Notes: generated by a model from the sequence alone, not told the origin. A DNA stretch of 64,000 nt from Thermococcus barophilus MP (GCF_000151105.2 NC_014804.1:1054001-1118000); one strand, 5' to 3'. Shown: positions 1 through 8,840, counted from the stretch's first letter. A program made the numbers and translations.

Positions 1-65
1 CGGGATTCGAACCCGCGACCTCCGGCTTAGAAGGCCGGCGCCCTATCCTGCTAGGCTACGGGCCC
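1..65 (-). tRNA. tRNA-Arg (anticodon UCU), 3' end cut by window edge
   Basis: Read on the minus strand from 65, the sequence gives an acceptor 5' strand GGGCCCG, a four-pair D stem, an anticodon stem CCGGC/GCCGG around the loop CTTCTAA, and a T arm with GGGTTCGAATCCC. The anticodon is UCU, which reads AGA. The 3' acceptor strand and CCA lie beyond base 1. All visible stems pair well. Confidence 0.95.
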
Positions 66-90
66 TCGAACTTCTATGGGCTTAATTGCA

Positions 91-99
91 TTTATAAAT
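91..99 (-). promoter_or_regulatory. TATA box for tRNA-Arg
   Basis: TTTATAAAT on the minus strand is centred about 30 bases upstream of the tRNA 5' end, the normal spacing for an archaeal TBP/TFB promoter. The rest of the 200-base gap up to the next gene is AT-rich and shows no other gene. Confidence 0.7.
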
Positions 100-265
100 C
101 TTACGATTCCCAAGGAAGCTAAGACTATTAAAAATAAGTCTGAGGTATAATGAGAACGTATTTCATGTTTTTTACAAGCAATTTACGGTATCTCTTTGCT
201 TTTTCTGTGTTCTCTTATCCTTAAGTCTCATTCCCTGAAAAGGACAAAAATAAATGGTACAACTT

Positions 266-1381
266 TTATATACTTGATTTTACTATCTGTATAGCTTTGT
301 CTATTTCTCCTCTTTTCTTGAAAACTTCGTAGAATTTGACCATCATCATTACTGCCCACTCTTTTATGTTTTCGTCATTTAGGGCATTGTCTAAACTGCC
401 GACCAATTTTTCAACATAGATTTTTCTCCACTTACTCCCAAGTTTTCCAAATTTTATATCCATTATCTCCTTTCTGAGACCCTCCTCTTTAGACTTGAAA
501 TACTCAAGTAACTTTTGATTTAACATTTCATTAACATCTTCAAAGTGCAATCCAACTTCTAACATCTTGTTTGGCTCTCTTCCTCGGAAGAGCCACTCAA
601 AATGAATCGGACCAAACCCAGTAGGAATTTGTAACCAATTATCACAAGTTGCTCTTCTCTCAGTTGCTCCTTCTTCGATTTCTTTGAATCGTGAAAGTAT
701 TTCAGAAAAGAATCTTAAATACTTCTTTTGTGTCTCTGTTAGTGTTTTCTTACTGCTAGCTTTCTTAATATCTCCAATATCTAATAGTTTTGGAACGAAT
801 ATCTCTTTGTCTTCGCTTTTATAGTACTCGAACTCTACGCAAAGGATATTTATTCCAAAATTTCTGAGCCACTCTACGAGTCTTTTAGTATCATCCCCGA
901 TTATGTACGAAGCCAAGACAAGTTGGATTTTCATAGGGTCTTTAATAGACTTTAAAAAATTTTGTCTAAACTCTTCATAACTGTATTCCTCTCCATTTCC
1001 ATAAAAACTTCTGAAAACCTCTTCCAAAGAATTAAATTGGGTTTTTCCAGAGTTAAAAATTTCATTTTCATCCATTTGTTGAAGATCAGATGCATAATCG
1101 AGCAACTGAGCAATGGCTTCTCTGTGCCCTTTACCTCTTTTTAATTCCACTATCGTTAGACTTCCACTGGAATCTACCAATAAGAGATCCAGCTCTCCGC
1201 CACTAGGGAGTCTTAAATGGCTTGCTAATGTTTTAACATCCCTCTCTGCGATATCTTTTAAAATTATTTGAGGAGTTCCCTCAATAAGTTTATGCAAATA
1301 TTCCTCCCTTTTATCAGCTGAAAAGTTCTCCTCCTCAATGATTTCTATATTGCTACTGTTTTTAATAACAACGTAGCTCAT
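266..1381 (-). CDS. PD-(D/E)XK nuclease-like protein, function unknown
   Basis: This is a 371-residue soluble protein. Residues about 60-95 carry a likely PD-(D/E)XK nuclease core: an acidic strand GELDLLLVD, then IVELKRG with the E-x-K signature, then QLLDY, which resembles the glutamine-containing helix of NucS/DUF91-type and restriction-like nucleases. The C-terminal half is rich in charged residues, has no recognised domain and resembles accessory regions of DUF4268-type proteins. It stands alone between tRNA-Arg and asnS, with no methylase or other defence partner in view. A nuclease role in repair or defence is inferred from the motif only. The ATG start follows an AT-rich leader with no strong ribosome binding site. 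Confidence 0.55.
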   Translation of the reverse strand: MSYVVIKNSSNIEIIEEENFSADKREEYLHKLIEGTPQIILKDIAERDVKTLASHLRLPSGGELDLLLVDSSGSLTIVELKRGKGHREAIAQLLDYASDLQQMDENEIFNSGKTQFNSLEEVFRSFYGNGEEYSYEEFRQNFLKSIKDPMKIQLVLASYIIGDDTKRLVEWLRNFGINILCVEFEYYKSEDKEIFVPKLLDIGDIKKASSKKTLTETQKKYLRFFSEILSRFKEIEEGATERRATCDNWLQIPTGFGPIHFEWLFRGREPNKMLEVGLHFEDVNEMLNQKLLEYFKSKEEGLRKEIMDIKFGKLGSKWRKIYVEKLVGSLDNALNDENIKEWAVMMMVKFYEVFKKRGEIDKAIQIVKSSI

Positions 1382-1477
1382 AATTGAAAATTTTGCATTA
1401 AGAAATATTTAATTTTTTCTTTCCCAAAGATTATGTACACCCTCAGTTTTAAAAATTAAAAGCAACAGAAGAAAAGC

Positions 1478-2770
1478 TCATGGATAGAGCCTTGTTGGGG
1501 TTCTCGGGAACAGGGTTGCCCATCTGACGTGGTCAAGGTTGAGGATCCATGCAACTACCCTCTCAACTCCAAGTCCAAAGCCGCTGTGCGGGACGCTTCC
1601 ATACTTTCTGAGGTCAAGATACCACTCGTAGTCCTTTGGATCCATGCCTTCCTCCAAAATACGCTGCACAAGCTTGTCATAATCATCCTCTCTCTCTGAA
1701 CCACCAATTATTTCACCATATCCTTCAGGTGCAAGCATGTCAGCTGCTAAGACCTTTCTTGGATCACTTGGGTCCTCCTTCATGTAGAACGCCTTGATAT
1801 GCTTTGGATAGCCATAGACGAAGAACGGCCTGTCGAATTCTTCTGTCAAAACTCTCTCTTCATCTGCACCCATGTCTTCGCCCCACTCTATGTTGACGCC
1901 TTTGCTCTGAAGGATATCAATTGCCTCATCGTAACTTATTCTCGGGAATGGCGGCTCTGTGTTCTTTAAGGTTGTGAAGTCTTTTCTGTACATTTCAATC
2001 TCTTTTCTTCTCAGCTCTAAAGTTCTCTGAACCATATAGCTCACAAGCTCCTCTTCAACCTTCATGATGTCCCAGAGATCCATCCATGCAGCCTCAAGCT
2101 CAAGGTGCCAGAACTCTGTTAAGTGCCTCCTCGTTCTGCTCTTCTCTGCTCTGAAGCTTGGTGTTAGAGACCAAACCTTTTCAAGACCAAATATAGCTGC
2201 TTCAAGATAAAGCTGAGCTGATTGGCTCAGATAGGCGGTTTTATCGAAGTACTTTAGCTTAAATAGAGTGGCCCCACCCTCAACAGCGCCTGTGACCAAT
2301 ATTGGTGGGAATACCTCATACCAGCCGTCTTGAAGAAGCCACTCACGAGCTGCCTGGATCATAGTTGCTTTGACTTTCATTATTGCCGCAACTTTTGGCG
2401 ATCTTAGGTGGAGATGTCTTACATCCAAAAGAAATTCTGGACTTGCGTCCTTGGTAATCGGGAAAAACTCGACGTTTTGAATAACCTCAATCTTATCTGC
2501 CTGAATTTCGACTCCTCCGGGAGCTCTCTTATCTTGTTTAACGGTGCCCTCAATTATTACGCTTGACTCTATTCCGGTTTTCTTTGCAGTCTCATAAGCC
2601 TCTTTGCTAATTTCCTCTTTGAACACGGTTTGAATAATTCCGCTCGAGTCTCTAAGGACTATAAACACCTTGTCTTTAATTTCCCTCTTTCTATACACCC
2701 AGCCAGCCAATCTAACCCTTTTTCCTTCCATCTCGGGTTTAACTTGAGCACAGTAAATTTTCTCAATCAT
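1478..2770 (-). CDS. asnS: asparaginyl-tRNA synthetase
   Basis: Class IIb aminoacyl-tRNA synthetase that charges tRNA-Asn with asparagine. The N-terminal OB-fold anticodon-binding domain (about residues 1-100, with VRLAGWVYRKR) is followed by the class II catalytic core: motif 2 around FRAEKSRTRRHLTEFWHLE and motif 3 GFGLGVERVVAWIL. The block EIIGGSEREDDYDKL and the segment EDMGADEERVL are typical of archaeal AsnRS; AspRS has a different residue set there. About 430 residues is the usual family length. The start is taken at ATG 2770, because GGGGTGAT lies just upstream and homologues begin MIEK; the codons before it overlap the ribosome binding site. It is divergent from mtaD. Confidence 0.93.
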   Translation of the reverse strand: MIEKIYCAQVKPEMEGKRVRLAGWVYRKREIKDKVFIVLRDSSGIIQTVFKEEISKEAYETAKKTGIESSVIIEGTVKQDKRAPGGVEIQADKIEVIQNVEFFPITKDASPEFLLDVRHLHLRSPKVAAIMKVKATMIQAAREWLLQDGWYEVFPPILVTGAVEGGATLFKLKYFDKTAYLSQSAQLYLEAAIFGLEKVWSLTPSFRAEKSRTRRHLTEFWHLELEAAWMDLWDIMKVEEELVSYMVQRTLELRRKEIEMYRKDFTTLKNTEPPFPRISYDEAIDILQSKGVNIEWGEDMGADEERVLTEEFDRPFFVYGYPKHIKAFYMKEDPSDPRKVLAADMLAPEGYGEIIGGSEREDDYDKLVQRILEEGMDPKDYEWYLDLRKYGSVPHSGFGLGVERVVAWILNLDHVRWATLFPRTPTRLYP

Positions 2771-3029
2771 AATCATCACCCCACAACTTTTTGAAAGTTA
2801 AACTGAGGGTTTATTAAACTAACCGTGAGCAGTGAAGAAAAGCTAACCCTCAATTTATCCACAGTACTAACGCTTTAACTTTCAATCTAAGCTCAATTAA
2901 CATCGGCATTGTGCATCGAGTTTTCTTCAGATAATCATTATTTAAATTCTTTGCTATTTTAGTTGGCAGAATGACAAAAAGCTTTAATATCCTGTTAGCT
3001 GAAACTATTTTCCCGCTGGAGGTGATAGG

Positions 3030-4259
3030 ATGAAGGCGATACTTGCAAAGTACATTCTGGATGTTAACGGAGTAAGGGAGGACATGGCAGTTTTGATAGA
3101 GGGGAATAAAATCTATGATGTCATTCCGAAGGATAAGCTCAAAGAATATGATGTTGATGAAACTTTTGGTGGAGAGAAGTATCTCTTGATTCCCGGGCTT
3201 ATTAATGCCCATACCCACGTAGCAATGACAAAATTTAGGGGAATCGGGGATGACTTGCCTCTTGATAAGTGGCTGAATGAAGTCATTTGGCCCATGGAAA
3301 AGGAGTGGAGCAAAGAGGAAATCCATAAATGGGCACTTATTGGAATTGCAGAGGCTATCGCCAACGGTTCAACGGTAATCAACGACCATTACTTCTTTGC
3401 GGATGAAATAGCCAAAGCAGCTCAAAAGCTTGGCATTAGAGCGTTCGTTGGACAGACCATGTTGGATTTAGTTGAATTTCCAATTGCAGAGCCAGAAGAT
3501 GGATTTAGGTTTTTCAAGAGATGGAAAGACAGGGATGAGCTTGTTAAACCTGTGTTAGCACCTCATGCCACTGACACGGTTTCTCTTGATCTTTTAAAAG
3601 AAATCAAAGAGTTCTCTGAAAACGAAAAGGCGTTAATTCATATGCACGTTTCCCAGAGCAGGGAAGAAGTTTTGAGAGTCAAAAGGAGAGAAGGAATCTT
3701 GCCCGTTGAATACCTCAAGAAAGCTGGAGTTTTAAATGAGAGCTTCATCGGCGTTCATGGCGTCTATCTGAGTGAGAAAGAAGTTGGGCTTTATGCAAAA
3801 AGTGGAGCAACATTGGTGCATTGTGCAATCAGTCTGGCAAAGCTTGAGGGAAGTATCGCACCAATAGTTGATTTATGGGAAAAGGGAGGCAACATTGCAC
3901 TTGGAAACGACTGTGCGGCTTCAAATAATTCACTTGACATGATCCAGGAGATGAAGTTTGCAGCGATACTAAATAAAGTCAGAAACCATGATCCAACCAA
4001 AGCCTCAGCAAAGGACGTATTTTACTGGGCAACGCTTGGAGGAGCAAAAGCATTGAAAATTAAAGCGGGGTTGATAGAGAAAGGATATCTTGCAGATTTA
4101 GTTCTTATAAATATAAATAAGCTGCATTTCCTACCGGAGACCAATATATTGTCGCACCTTGTGTACTCCGCCAAAGGAAGTGATATTGAAATGGTCTTTG
4201 TGGACGGAGAGTTAATCTACCAGTTGGGAAACTTTACAAAAGAGCAAATCATTTTTTAA
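3030..4259 (+). CDS. mtaD: 5-methylthioadenosine/S-adenosylhomocysteine deaminase-type amidohydrolase
   Basis: A 409-residue TIM-barrel metal-dependent amidohydrolase of the MtaD/SsnA/ATZ-TRZ group. Metal ligands are visible: H61 and H63 in NAHTHVAM, the histidine of HMHVSQSREEV, the histidine of IGVHGVYL, and the aspartate of LGNDCAASN. The family deaminates methylthioadenosine or SAH to inosine derivatives, linking to methionine salvage and SAM turnover. The substrate cannot be fixed from sequence; guanine or chlorohydrolase-like activity is the alternative. The start has a strong ribosome binding site, GGAGGTGAT, and a TATA-like CTTTAATATC lies about 50 bases upstream. Confidence 0.85.
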   Translation: MKAILAKYILDVNGVREDMAVLIEGNKIYDVIPKDKLKEYDVDETFGGEKYLLIPGLINAHTHVAMTKFRGIGDDLPLDKWLNEVIWPMEKEWSKEEIHKWALIGIAEAIANGSTVINDHYFFADEIAKAAQKLGIRAFVGQTMLDLVEFPIAEPEDGFRFFKRWKDRDELVKPVLAPHATDTVSLDLLKEIKEFSENEKALIHMHVSQSREEVLRVKRREGILPVEYLKKAGVLNESFIGVHGVYLSEKEVGLYAKSGATLVHCAISLAKLEGSIAPIVDLWEKGGNIALGNDCAASNNSLDMIQEMKFAAILNKVRNHDPTKASAKDVFYWATLGGAKALKIKAGLIEKGYLADLVLININKLHFLPETNILSHLVYSAKGSDIEMVFVDGELIYQLGNFTKEQIIF

Positions 4260-4380
4260 AATTATAGTTTTTTGTTTAATATATTAAGCAGTAAACCTTA
4301 TATAGGATATTCTCCAAAAGATTCTGGTGCTCTTTGGATAAACTATAAGTACTTGGCATTGTTATTTGGGGGGATTATAG

Positions 4381-4701
4381 TTGTTTATAGATCCCTTTGT
4401 AATTCGCTCTATTAACAGAAGTGAGCTCCGAAAGCGAATTCTCTTGTATTTATACAATATATACCCTTCTTTTACGTATCTTGCTGAAATCGCAAGAGTT
4501 GTTCGTTCTGATCCTTCAAATGTAAAAGGAGCTCTTGTGGGGTTGGGGAACAGGTATAATGGACATAGTTCCCTTGTTAGCTTAGGATTAGTTGAAATAA
4601 TTGAAGAAAATGGATTCAAATATTATAGACTTTCTGAATATGGGAAAAGAGTTGTCGAAATGCTGAAGTCATATCAATCCTATTATAGAAAATTTATGTG
4701 A
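4381..4701 (+). CDS. winged-helix regulator next to the archaellum operon (EarA candidate)
   Basis: A 106-residue winged-helix protein. Helices cover SELRKRILLYLYNIYP, then TYLAEIARVVRSDPSNVKGAL as the helix-turn-helix, and a wing around FKYYRLSEYGKR. EarA is the known activator of archaellum genes in Methanococcus maripaludis, where it binds TACATA repeats, and homologues occur in Thermococcales. This gene's position directly before the archaellum genes, and the TACATATGTA palindrome at 5727-5744, support that identity. Translation starts at TTG behind a run of six G residues. It precedes the methyltransferase by 11 bases, so the two are probably co-transcribed. Assignment as EarA is inferred from location and fold, not from an alignment. 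Confidence 0.65.
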   Translation: MFIDPFVIRSINRSELRKRILLYLYNIYPSFTYLAEIARVVRSDPSNVKGALVGLGNRYNGHSSLVSLGLVEIIEENGFKYYRLSEYGKRVVEMLKSYQSYYRKFM

Positions 4702-4712
4702 GGTGTTAAAAA

Positions 4713-5678
4713 ATGGAGTCGCTTGCCAAGAAAATTGATAAAAACATCTCAGCAATGATTCAGGTAGCTGTGCTAAACATACTAAAATTGGGGATGGAAT
4801 ACAGGATATTTAATAAACTAATTTCAAAGAAACATTATCTTGACATCCTTAACATGAACTCTATCAAGAATAAACCTCTGCTAAAAGATCTCTTGGATAC
4901 CTATGTTGAGATCGGAATAGTAGAGAGAACTCTAAATGAAATAAGAATGCGGGATTTTTCTTACACCATTACATTCAGCAGGGAGAGCATCAGCTATATA
5001 CAACCAGATTGGATATCAGTATTCGAAGAAATGTATAAAATGATCACATACTCATTTATCAGCCCAGAGCATCCTAAAATTCTAATGGATTTCGATAAGG
5101 ATGCAGATTTCTGGGATATGAGGCTTTCCTTAGAATTCAACAGTACTTACAGAAGGTTAATAGCATCCATAGGAAAGCTAAGAGACGAAATGACAGTTTT
5201 AGATTTGGGCTGTGGTTCTGTTTCCCCCGTAGAGATTGGAAAATTAGTAGGATCTAACGGGAAATACGTGGGTGTGGACTTCTCTCCTGGCATGTTAAGC
5301 ATAGCAAAGAGTAAAATAAAAGAATTAGGGCTCGATTGGGTAATCCTCAGGGAACTTGACATTAGGACAATGATCCCCCGCAGCAAATATGACATAATCA
5401 TAATGAGCTTTGTCCTTGAGTACCTTCCCACGCTTTCACTTTTAAAAGTCATAGATACTGCCATGGCTGCGTTAAATGAGGGTGGAAAATTGATTATTAT
5501 AGAGCCATTTAGGGAAAATTACCCGCAGATTGCTGCATGGGAGTTCTTTGAAAAACTGACAAAGGAGTTTACCAAATTCCCCAGCAAATCTGCGATAATA
5601 AATTCTCTCGAACAAACAAACTATAATTTTAGGCTTCATGAAATTGGAAAATCTGTTCTTGTTGTAGAAAAACTCTAA
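4713..5678 (+). CDS. SAM-dependent methyltransferase at the head of the archaellum locus (Fam-like)
   Basis: A 321-residue protein. The N-terminal ~100 residues are helical and may be a small winged-helix or dimerisation region. A Rossmann class I methyltransferase domain follows: motif I VLDLGCGSVSPVEIG, then KYVGVDFSPGML, a DIIIMSFVLEYL strand and GGKLIIIEPF. Pyrococcus furiosus has a flagellin-associated methyltransferase gene, fam, at the same place before its flagellins, so this is probably its orthologue. The target may be archaellum protein, glycan or lipid carrier and is not evident. It starts at ATG 4713 after GAGGTG and lies 11 bases behind the winged-helix gene. Confidence 0.75.
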   Translation: MESLAKKIDKNISAMIQVAVLNILKLGMEYRIFNKLISKKHYLDILNMNSIKNKPLLKDLLDTYVEIGIVERTLNEIRMRDFSYTITFSRESISYIQPDWISVFEEMYKMITYSFISPEHPKILMDFDKDADFWDMRLSLEFNSTYRRLIASIGKLRDEMTVLDLGCGSVSPVEIGKLVGSNGKYVGVDFSPGMLSIAKSKIKELGLDWVILRELDIRTMIPRSKYDIIIMSFVLEYLPTLSLLKVIDTAMAALNEGGKLIIIEPFRENYPQIAAWEFFEKLTKEFTKFPSKSAIINSLEQTNYNFRLHEIGKSVLVVEKL

Positions 5679-5726
5679 TCTTATTTATTTTTCTAAATCT
5701 TGTTATTTACTAAATTTTTTGGTAAA

Positions 5727-5744
5727 TACCTACATATGTAGGTA
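5727..5744. promoter_or_regulatory. 18-bp perfect palindrome with TACATATGTA core, probable archaellum activator site
   Basis: TACCTACATATGTAGGTA is a perfect inverted repeat. Its core contains TACATA, the six-base element reported for EarA binding in Methanococcus, on both strands, and a further near-copy TACATT follows at 5743. It lies 36-53 bases upstream of the likely TATA box for the flagellin gene, as expected for an activator. That the neighbouring winged-helix protein binds here is inference. Confidence 0.65.
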
Positions 5745-5779
5745 CATTGCTATATGCTTATGCAAAAACAAAAAATTGA

Positions 5780-5787
5780 TTTATATT
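5780..5787 (+). promoter_or_regulatory. probable TATA box of the flagellin/archaellum operon
   Basis: TTTATATT, preceded by an A-rich stretch that could serve as BRE, lies about 50 bases before the flagellin ATG at 5837. It would place the transcript start near 5808, followed by the ribosome binding site GGGAGGTG at 5822. Confidence 0.5.
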
Positions 5788-5836
5788 CAAGACATAATAT
5801 TATAAATTGCAAACTTTCCAAGGGAGGTGCCAAAAG

Positions 5837-6493
5837 ATGGGATACCTCATAAAGAAGAGGAGAGGTGCCGTTGGTATCGGTACCTTGATTGTGTTTATAG
5901 CCATGGTACTAGTAGCTGCAGTTGCTGCAGCCGTTTTGATTAACACAAGTGGGTACCTACAACAGAGAGCTGAAGCAACAGGAAGGCAGACCACCCAGGA
6001 GGTTTCAACGGGCATAAAGATCGATGCGGTGACCGGCTATGCCCCGAGCGCGAACAACATGACTTTGATGACAATACAGGTCTCCCTTAACGCCGGAAGC
6101 ACTCCCATTGACCTCAACCAGACGAAAATCTACCTTGACAACGGCCAGAAGCAGGTCGTTCTCTCCTACGGAAACGCCAAGGCCGCTATAAGTGGCGACA
6201 TGTTTGACACGACCTCTGCCGCCTGGGACAGCACCAAGGTTGATGGGACCCACTTTGGAATCCTCATTGTCCAGGATGCCGACAACTCCCTCAACGGGAA
6301 CATTCCGACCCTCACCACCGGCGACATAGCACTGCTCACCGTCAACCTTACCGCTGTCTTTGGCGGTGTTGAGCCGAGGACTCCGATAACCATCAGAGTC
6401 GTTCCGGAGTTCGGTGCTCCAGGCTTTACCAAGGTCATCACCCCGACCGCCTACGGTCTCAGCACCACCGACAAGATTGTCGACCTCAAGTGA
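5837..6493 (+). CDS. arlB: archaellin (flagellin) precursor
   Basis: The structural subunit of the archaellum filament, 218 residues. It has a class III signal peptide: the basic leader [10 protein letters not shown], a FlaK-type cleavage site before [10 protein letters not shown], and a long hydrophobic helix for filament core packing. The globular part has N-glycosylation sequons, including NMT, NQT and NLT. The start is ATG 5837 behind GGGAGGTG; an upstream TTG would put residues ahead of the leader. It is the only flagellin in the locus, whereas relatives such as T. kodakarensis have five. From about base 6000 the gene is much richer in GC and in C-ending codons than its neighbours, which suggests gene conversion, transfer or strong expression bias. 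Confidence 0.95.
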   Translation: MGYLIKKRRGAVGIGTLIVFIAMVLVAAVAAAVLINTSGYLQQRAEATGRQTTQEVSTGIKIDAVTGYAPSANNMTLMTIQVSLNAGSTPIDLNQTKIYLDNGQKQVVLSYGNAKAAISGDMFDTTSAAWDSTKVDGTHFGILIVQDADNSLNGNIPTLTTGDIALLTVNLTAVFGGVEPRTPITIRVVPEFGAPGFTKVITPTAYGLSTTDKIVDLK

Positions 6494-6501
6494 TGCTTAA
6501 T

Positions 6502-6527
6502 GTTTCTTTTTGAATTTTTACTACTTT
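6502..6527 (+). terminator. T-rich partial terminator between flagellin and arlC
   Basis: The gap after the flagellin stop holds two T tracts, TTTCTTTTTG and TTTTTACTACTTTC. Archaeal RNA polymerase terminates at such tracts without a hairpin. Partial termination here would let flagellin mRNA exceed that of the motor genes. This is inference from composition only. Confidence 0.35.
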
Positions 6528-6554
6528 CTCCATTAATTTCTGGAGGGGCAGAGA

Positions 6555-7046
6555 ATGTCGTTCTCGTATCTAAAAAATAAATTTAAGAAAAAAAACGGGG
6601 GGGCTACACAGGATGATAATGTAGAAATAATCAGATTAGATGAGCTCAACGAAAGTGAGGCTACGGAGGAAAAGAAAAAAGAGGAAGAGGAACTGCTGAA
6701 CCAAGTTATGACAAGAATAAATGAAATCGAAAATGACATCCCAAGAATAAAAGTCAGCATAGATACCCTGAAATCTCAAATACAAGAAGTTCAGGAGGAA
6801 GTTGAAAAGTTGAACAAGACTATCAAAGATGTTATGATGCTTTATGAGGTAGTGTCTCAAGAAATCAATCCATTTAAAGACCAAGAAAAAGACAATCCTC
6901 TACTTAATGAAATCCAGGAACTCAAAAGACAGTTAGAGGAACTAAGAACCGAGATTGTTCAACTAAAATCAGATTTGAAGTTGTTGGCAACACATGGAAT
7001 TGATCTCGACGAAGTTATATATGAGGTAATTTCGGAGGGGAGATAA
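6555..7046 (+). CDS. arlC: archaellum cytosolic ring protein ArlC (FlaC)
   Basis: A 163-residue acidic protein. Residues about 1-45 are basic then Glu/Lys-rich, and residues about 46-95 form a predicted coiled coil. The conserved FlaC/E motif DVMMLYEVVSQEINPF follows, and the C-terminal stretch ends in LLATHGIDLDEVIYEV. ArlC and ArlD/E form the cytosolic switch scaffold around the ArlHIJ motor and receive chemotaxis signals through CheF. The strong ribosome binding site GGAGGGG precedes ATG 6555. The gene overlaps arlD by one base at TAATG, so translation is coupled. Confidence 0.88.
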   Translation: MSFSYLKNKFKKKNGGATQDDNVEIIRLDELNESEATEEKKKEEEELLNQVMTRINEIENDIPRIKVSIDTLKSQIQEVQEEVEKLNKTIKDVMMLYEVVSQEINPFKDQEKDNPLLNEIQELKRQLEELRTEIVQLKSDLKLLATHGIDLDEVIYEVISEGR

Positions 7047-7846
7047 TGATTACTGAGATAGAGATCGAGGAGAGACTCAAAAAACTCCGAGGAAAAATTC
7101 CCAATGTGCTCATAGAGGACTTAAGAGAAAGATTACTCAGTAAAATGGATATTCTTACTCCAGAGCAAGTCGACAAAATAATCGAGAGAATACTCCAGAC
7201 ATACTCCGGACAAGTAGAGAGGCTTATCAAGCTTGACAAACGCGTTGAAGAAATTGGAAAACATATTGAGGAAATTCGAAGCTATCTGATAGAGAAAAAA
7301 GGCATTGGTAGAGATCAAGCAATTATTGAGGAAATGGCTGTTGAAGAAAAACTCCCCCCTAATTATGAAGAAATCGACATTACAAACTCTGAGAAAGTTA
7401 AAAAGGAGGAAGAGATTATGGAGAAAAGTTTTGAGATACCTCAAGAAATTAAAGATGTATTGGCTGTTTCATCAAATGGTAAGGCTCGGCTTGAAAGGAT
7501 CCCTCAAGACATGACATCCACAATGATAGCTCTAAAGTGGTTAGGATTTCTAATAGATCGCGTTGGTATGCAGAATCTCGAAAATATACTGGAGTTCTAT
7601 TATGAAATCGGCTGGATATCTGAAAACGTCCTGAATACCTTGCTAAAATATGCCAATGGAACCAAACCACACCATAGGGAACCTAATTGGAGGCCCGAGG
7701 ATAAGCTGACTATCCAAGACCACTTAATTTCACTGTTGTTCATAGAAAGGCTTAGAGGCGTTAGAATAACTCGAGAAATTCTTGACTCAATAGAACGCGA
7801 AATGAAGGTGATAAATAGAATCTTAGAGGAAGTGTACGGCGTATAG
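7046..7846 (+). CDS. arlD: archaellum protein ArlD (FlaD)
   Basis: A 266-residue partner of ArlC in the cytosolic ring. The N-terminal part (about 1-130) is charged and coiled-coil-like. The C-terminal ArlD/E domain begins near RLERIPQDMTSTMIALKWLG and runs through LEFYYEIGWIS and EDKLTIQDHLISLLFIERL, blocks characteristic of the family. No separate arlE is present, as in Pyrococcus. It starts at ATG 7046 overlapping the arlC stop and is followed after nine bases by arlF. Confidence 0.9.
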   Translation: MITEIEIEERLKKLRGKIPNVLIEDLRERLLSKMDILTPEQVDKIIERILQTYSGQVERLIKLDKRVEEIGKHIEEIRSYLIEKKGIGRDQAIIEEMAVEEKLPPNYEEIDITNSEKVKKEEEIMEKSFEIPQEIKDVLAVSSNGKARLERIPQDMTSTMIALKWLGFLIDRVGMQNLENILEFYYEIGWISENVLNTLLKYANGTKPHHREPNWRPEDKLTIQDHLISLLFIERLRGVRITREILDSIEREMKVINRILEEVYGV

Positions 7847-7855
7847 GGGATTCCA

Positions 7856-8371
7856 ATGGGTTTCAGTGTCTCAGCGTCGTTTGCACTATTGCTCACGGTC
7901 ACTTTGATTTCCTTTGCTATAATGTACACAGCTATAGACAATACTTATAGTAATGTACTCGACGCAATTGAAGATCATGCTAATATTGTAACCATAACTA
8001 AGTCTTCACAGCTTTATGTATCACTTTATGATTATACTACCCAGCTTAATGTGTCTGTTTATGATGTTATATTTAACATTACAAATAGCGGCACAACACT
8101 CTCTCCACCCCGCTGGAACTTTGTATATGATGGAGTACTAACCTCAACTAACATTGACATTGAGAACAAACAGTATATTGTACCTGGAGACTCTTTGCTC
8201 CTAACAGTACTAAACGTTCCAAAAACTACAGATGTCCATGCTTTAGTTGTGGTTACAGAAACTGGATGCAATCTGAAATTCAAATGGCGATGGATATGGT
8301 TGAATCAAACTGCAGGCACGGGAACTGTGGAGGTAATTAATAGTGCATGGTATTGTCCAAGGGAGGGATAA
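7856..8371 (+). CDS. arlF: archaellum stator protein ArlF (FlaF)
   Basis: A 171-residue protein with an N-terminal membrane helix (ASFALLLTVTLISFAIMYTA) and a pseudoperiplasmic beta-sandwich rich in Asn and Thr. Family members bind the S-layer and, with ArlG, anchor the rotating archaellum. Neighbours on both sides are archaellum genes. It lies nine bases after arlD and ends three bases before the arlG ATG. Confidence 0.85.
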   Translation: MGFSVSASFALLLTVTLISFAIMYTAIDNTYSNVLDAIEDHANIVTITKSSQLYVSLYDYTTQLNVSVYDVIFNITNSGTTLSPPRWNFVYDGVLTSTNIDIENKQYIVPGDSLLLTVLNVPKTTDVHALVVVTETGCNLKFKWRWIWLNQTAGTGTVEVINSAWYCPREG

Positions 8372-8373
8372 AC

Positions 8374-8835
8374 ATGGCAAGTAACGTTGCATCAGAACTC
8401 ATACTCTTCATAGCATCTCTGCTGGTAGCAGGGATGGTTGCTGGAGGATTATACGTTGTAACACAGGATATTTCTGATGGGATAACGGTTAGAGGAAAAG
8501 ACTTGGCATATAATCTGAGACTGAATTTTGAGATTATAAACGATCCTGAGAACATCCCCACTGATAATACTGGGGCTTATATCTTTTATATCAAGAATAT
8601 TGGAAAAGTGCCATTCACATTTGAATCCAACTCCATTATTGTCTTTATTGATGGGAATATGATACCTTCTTCGAATCTGACCTTCGTTAACTTAAATAAT
8701 CCCACATCAAATCAGCTCTATCCCTATGATGTTGGTGAGATTCATGTTGCAACCTCCCTTTCATCAGGGTATCATAAAATTGTTGTTGTTCTTTCAAATG
8801 GAAAGCAAAGAGCACTAATATTCAGGATAGGGTGA
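8374..8835 (+). CDS. arlG: archaellum stator protein ArlG (FlaG)
   Basis: A 153-residue protein with one N-terminal membrane segment (SELILFIASLLVAGMVAGGL) and an extracytoplasmic beta-rich domain, the FlaG layout. ArlG forms filaments capped by ArlF in the stator. The start is ATG 8374, because GGGAGGG precedes it at a normal distance; an earlier GTG would place polar residues before the membrane helix. The stop overlaps the GTG that could open the next gene. Confidence 0.85.
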   Translation: MASNVASELILFIASLLVAGMVAGGLYVVTQDISDGITVRGKDLAYNLRLNFEIINDPENIPTDNTGAYIFYIKNIGKVPFTFESNSIIVFIDGNMIPSSNLTFVNLNNPTSNQLYPYDVGEIHVATSLSSGYHKIVVVLSNGKQRALIFRIG

Positions 8836-8840
8836 GAAGC

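Noticed and set aside
2850-3326. 158-codon minus-strand frame opposite mtaD
   Set aside because: It runs across the asnS-mtaD promoter region and into the conserved amidohydrolase coding sequence; no ribosome binding site.
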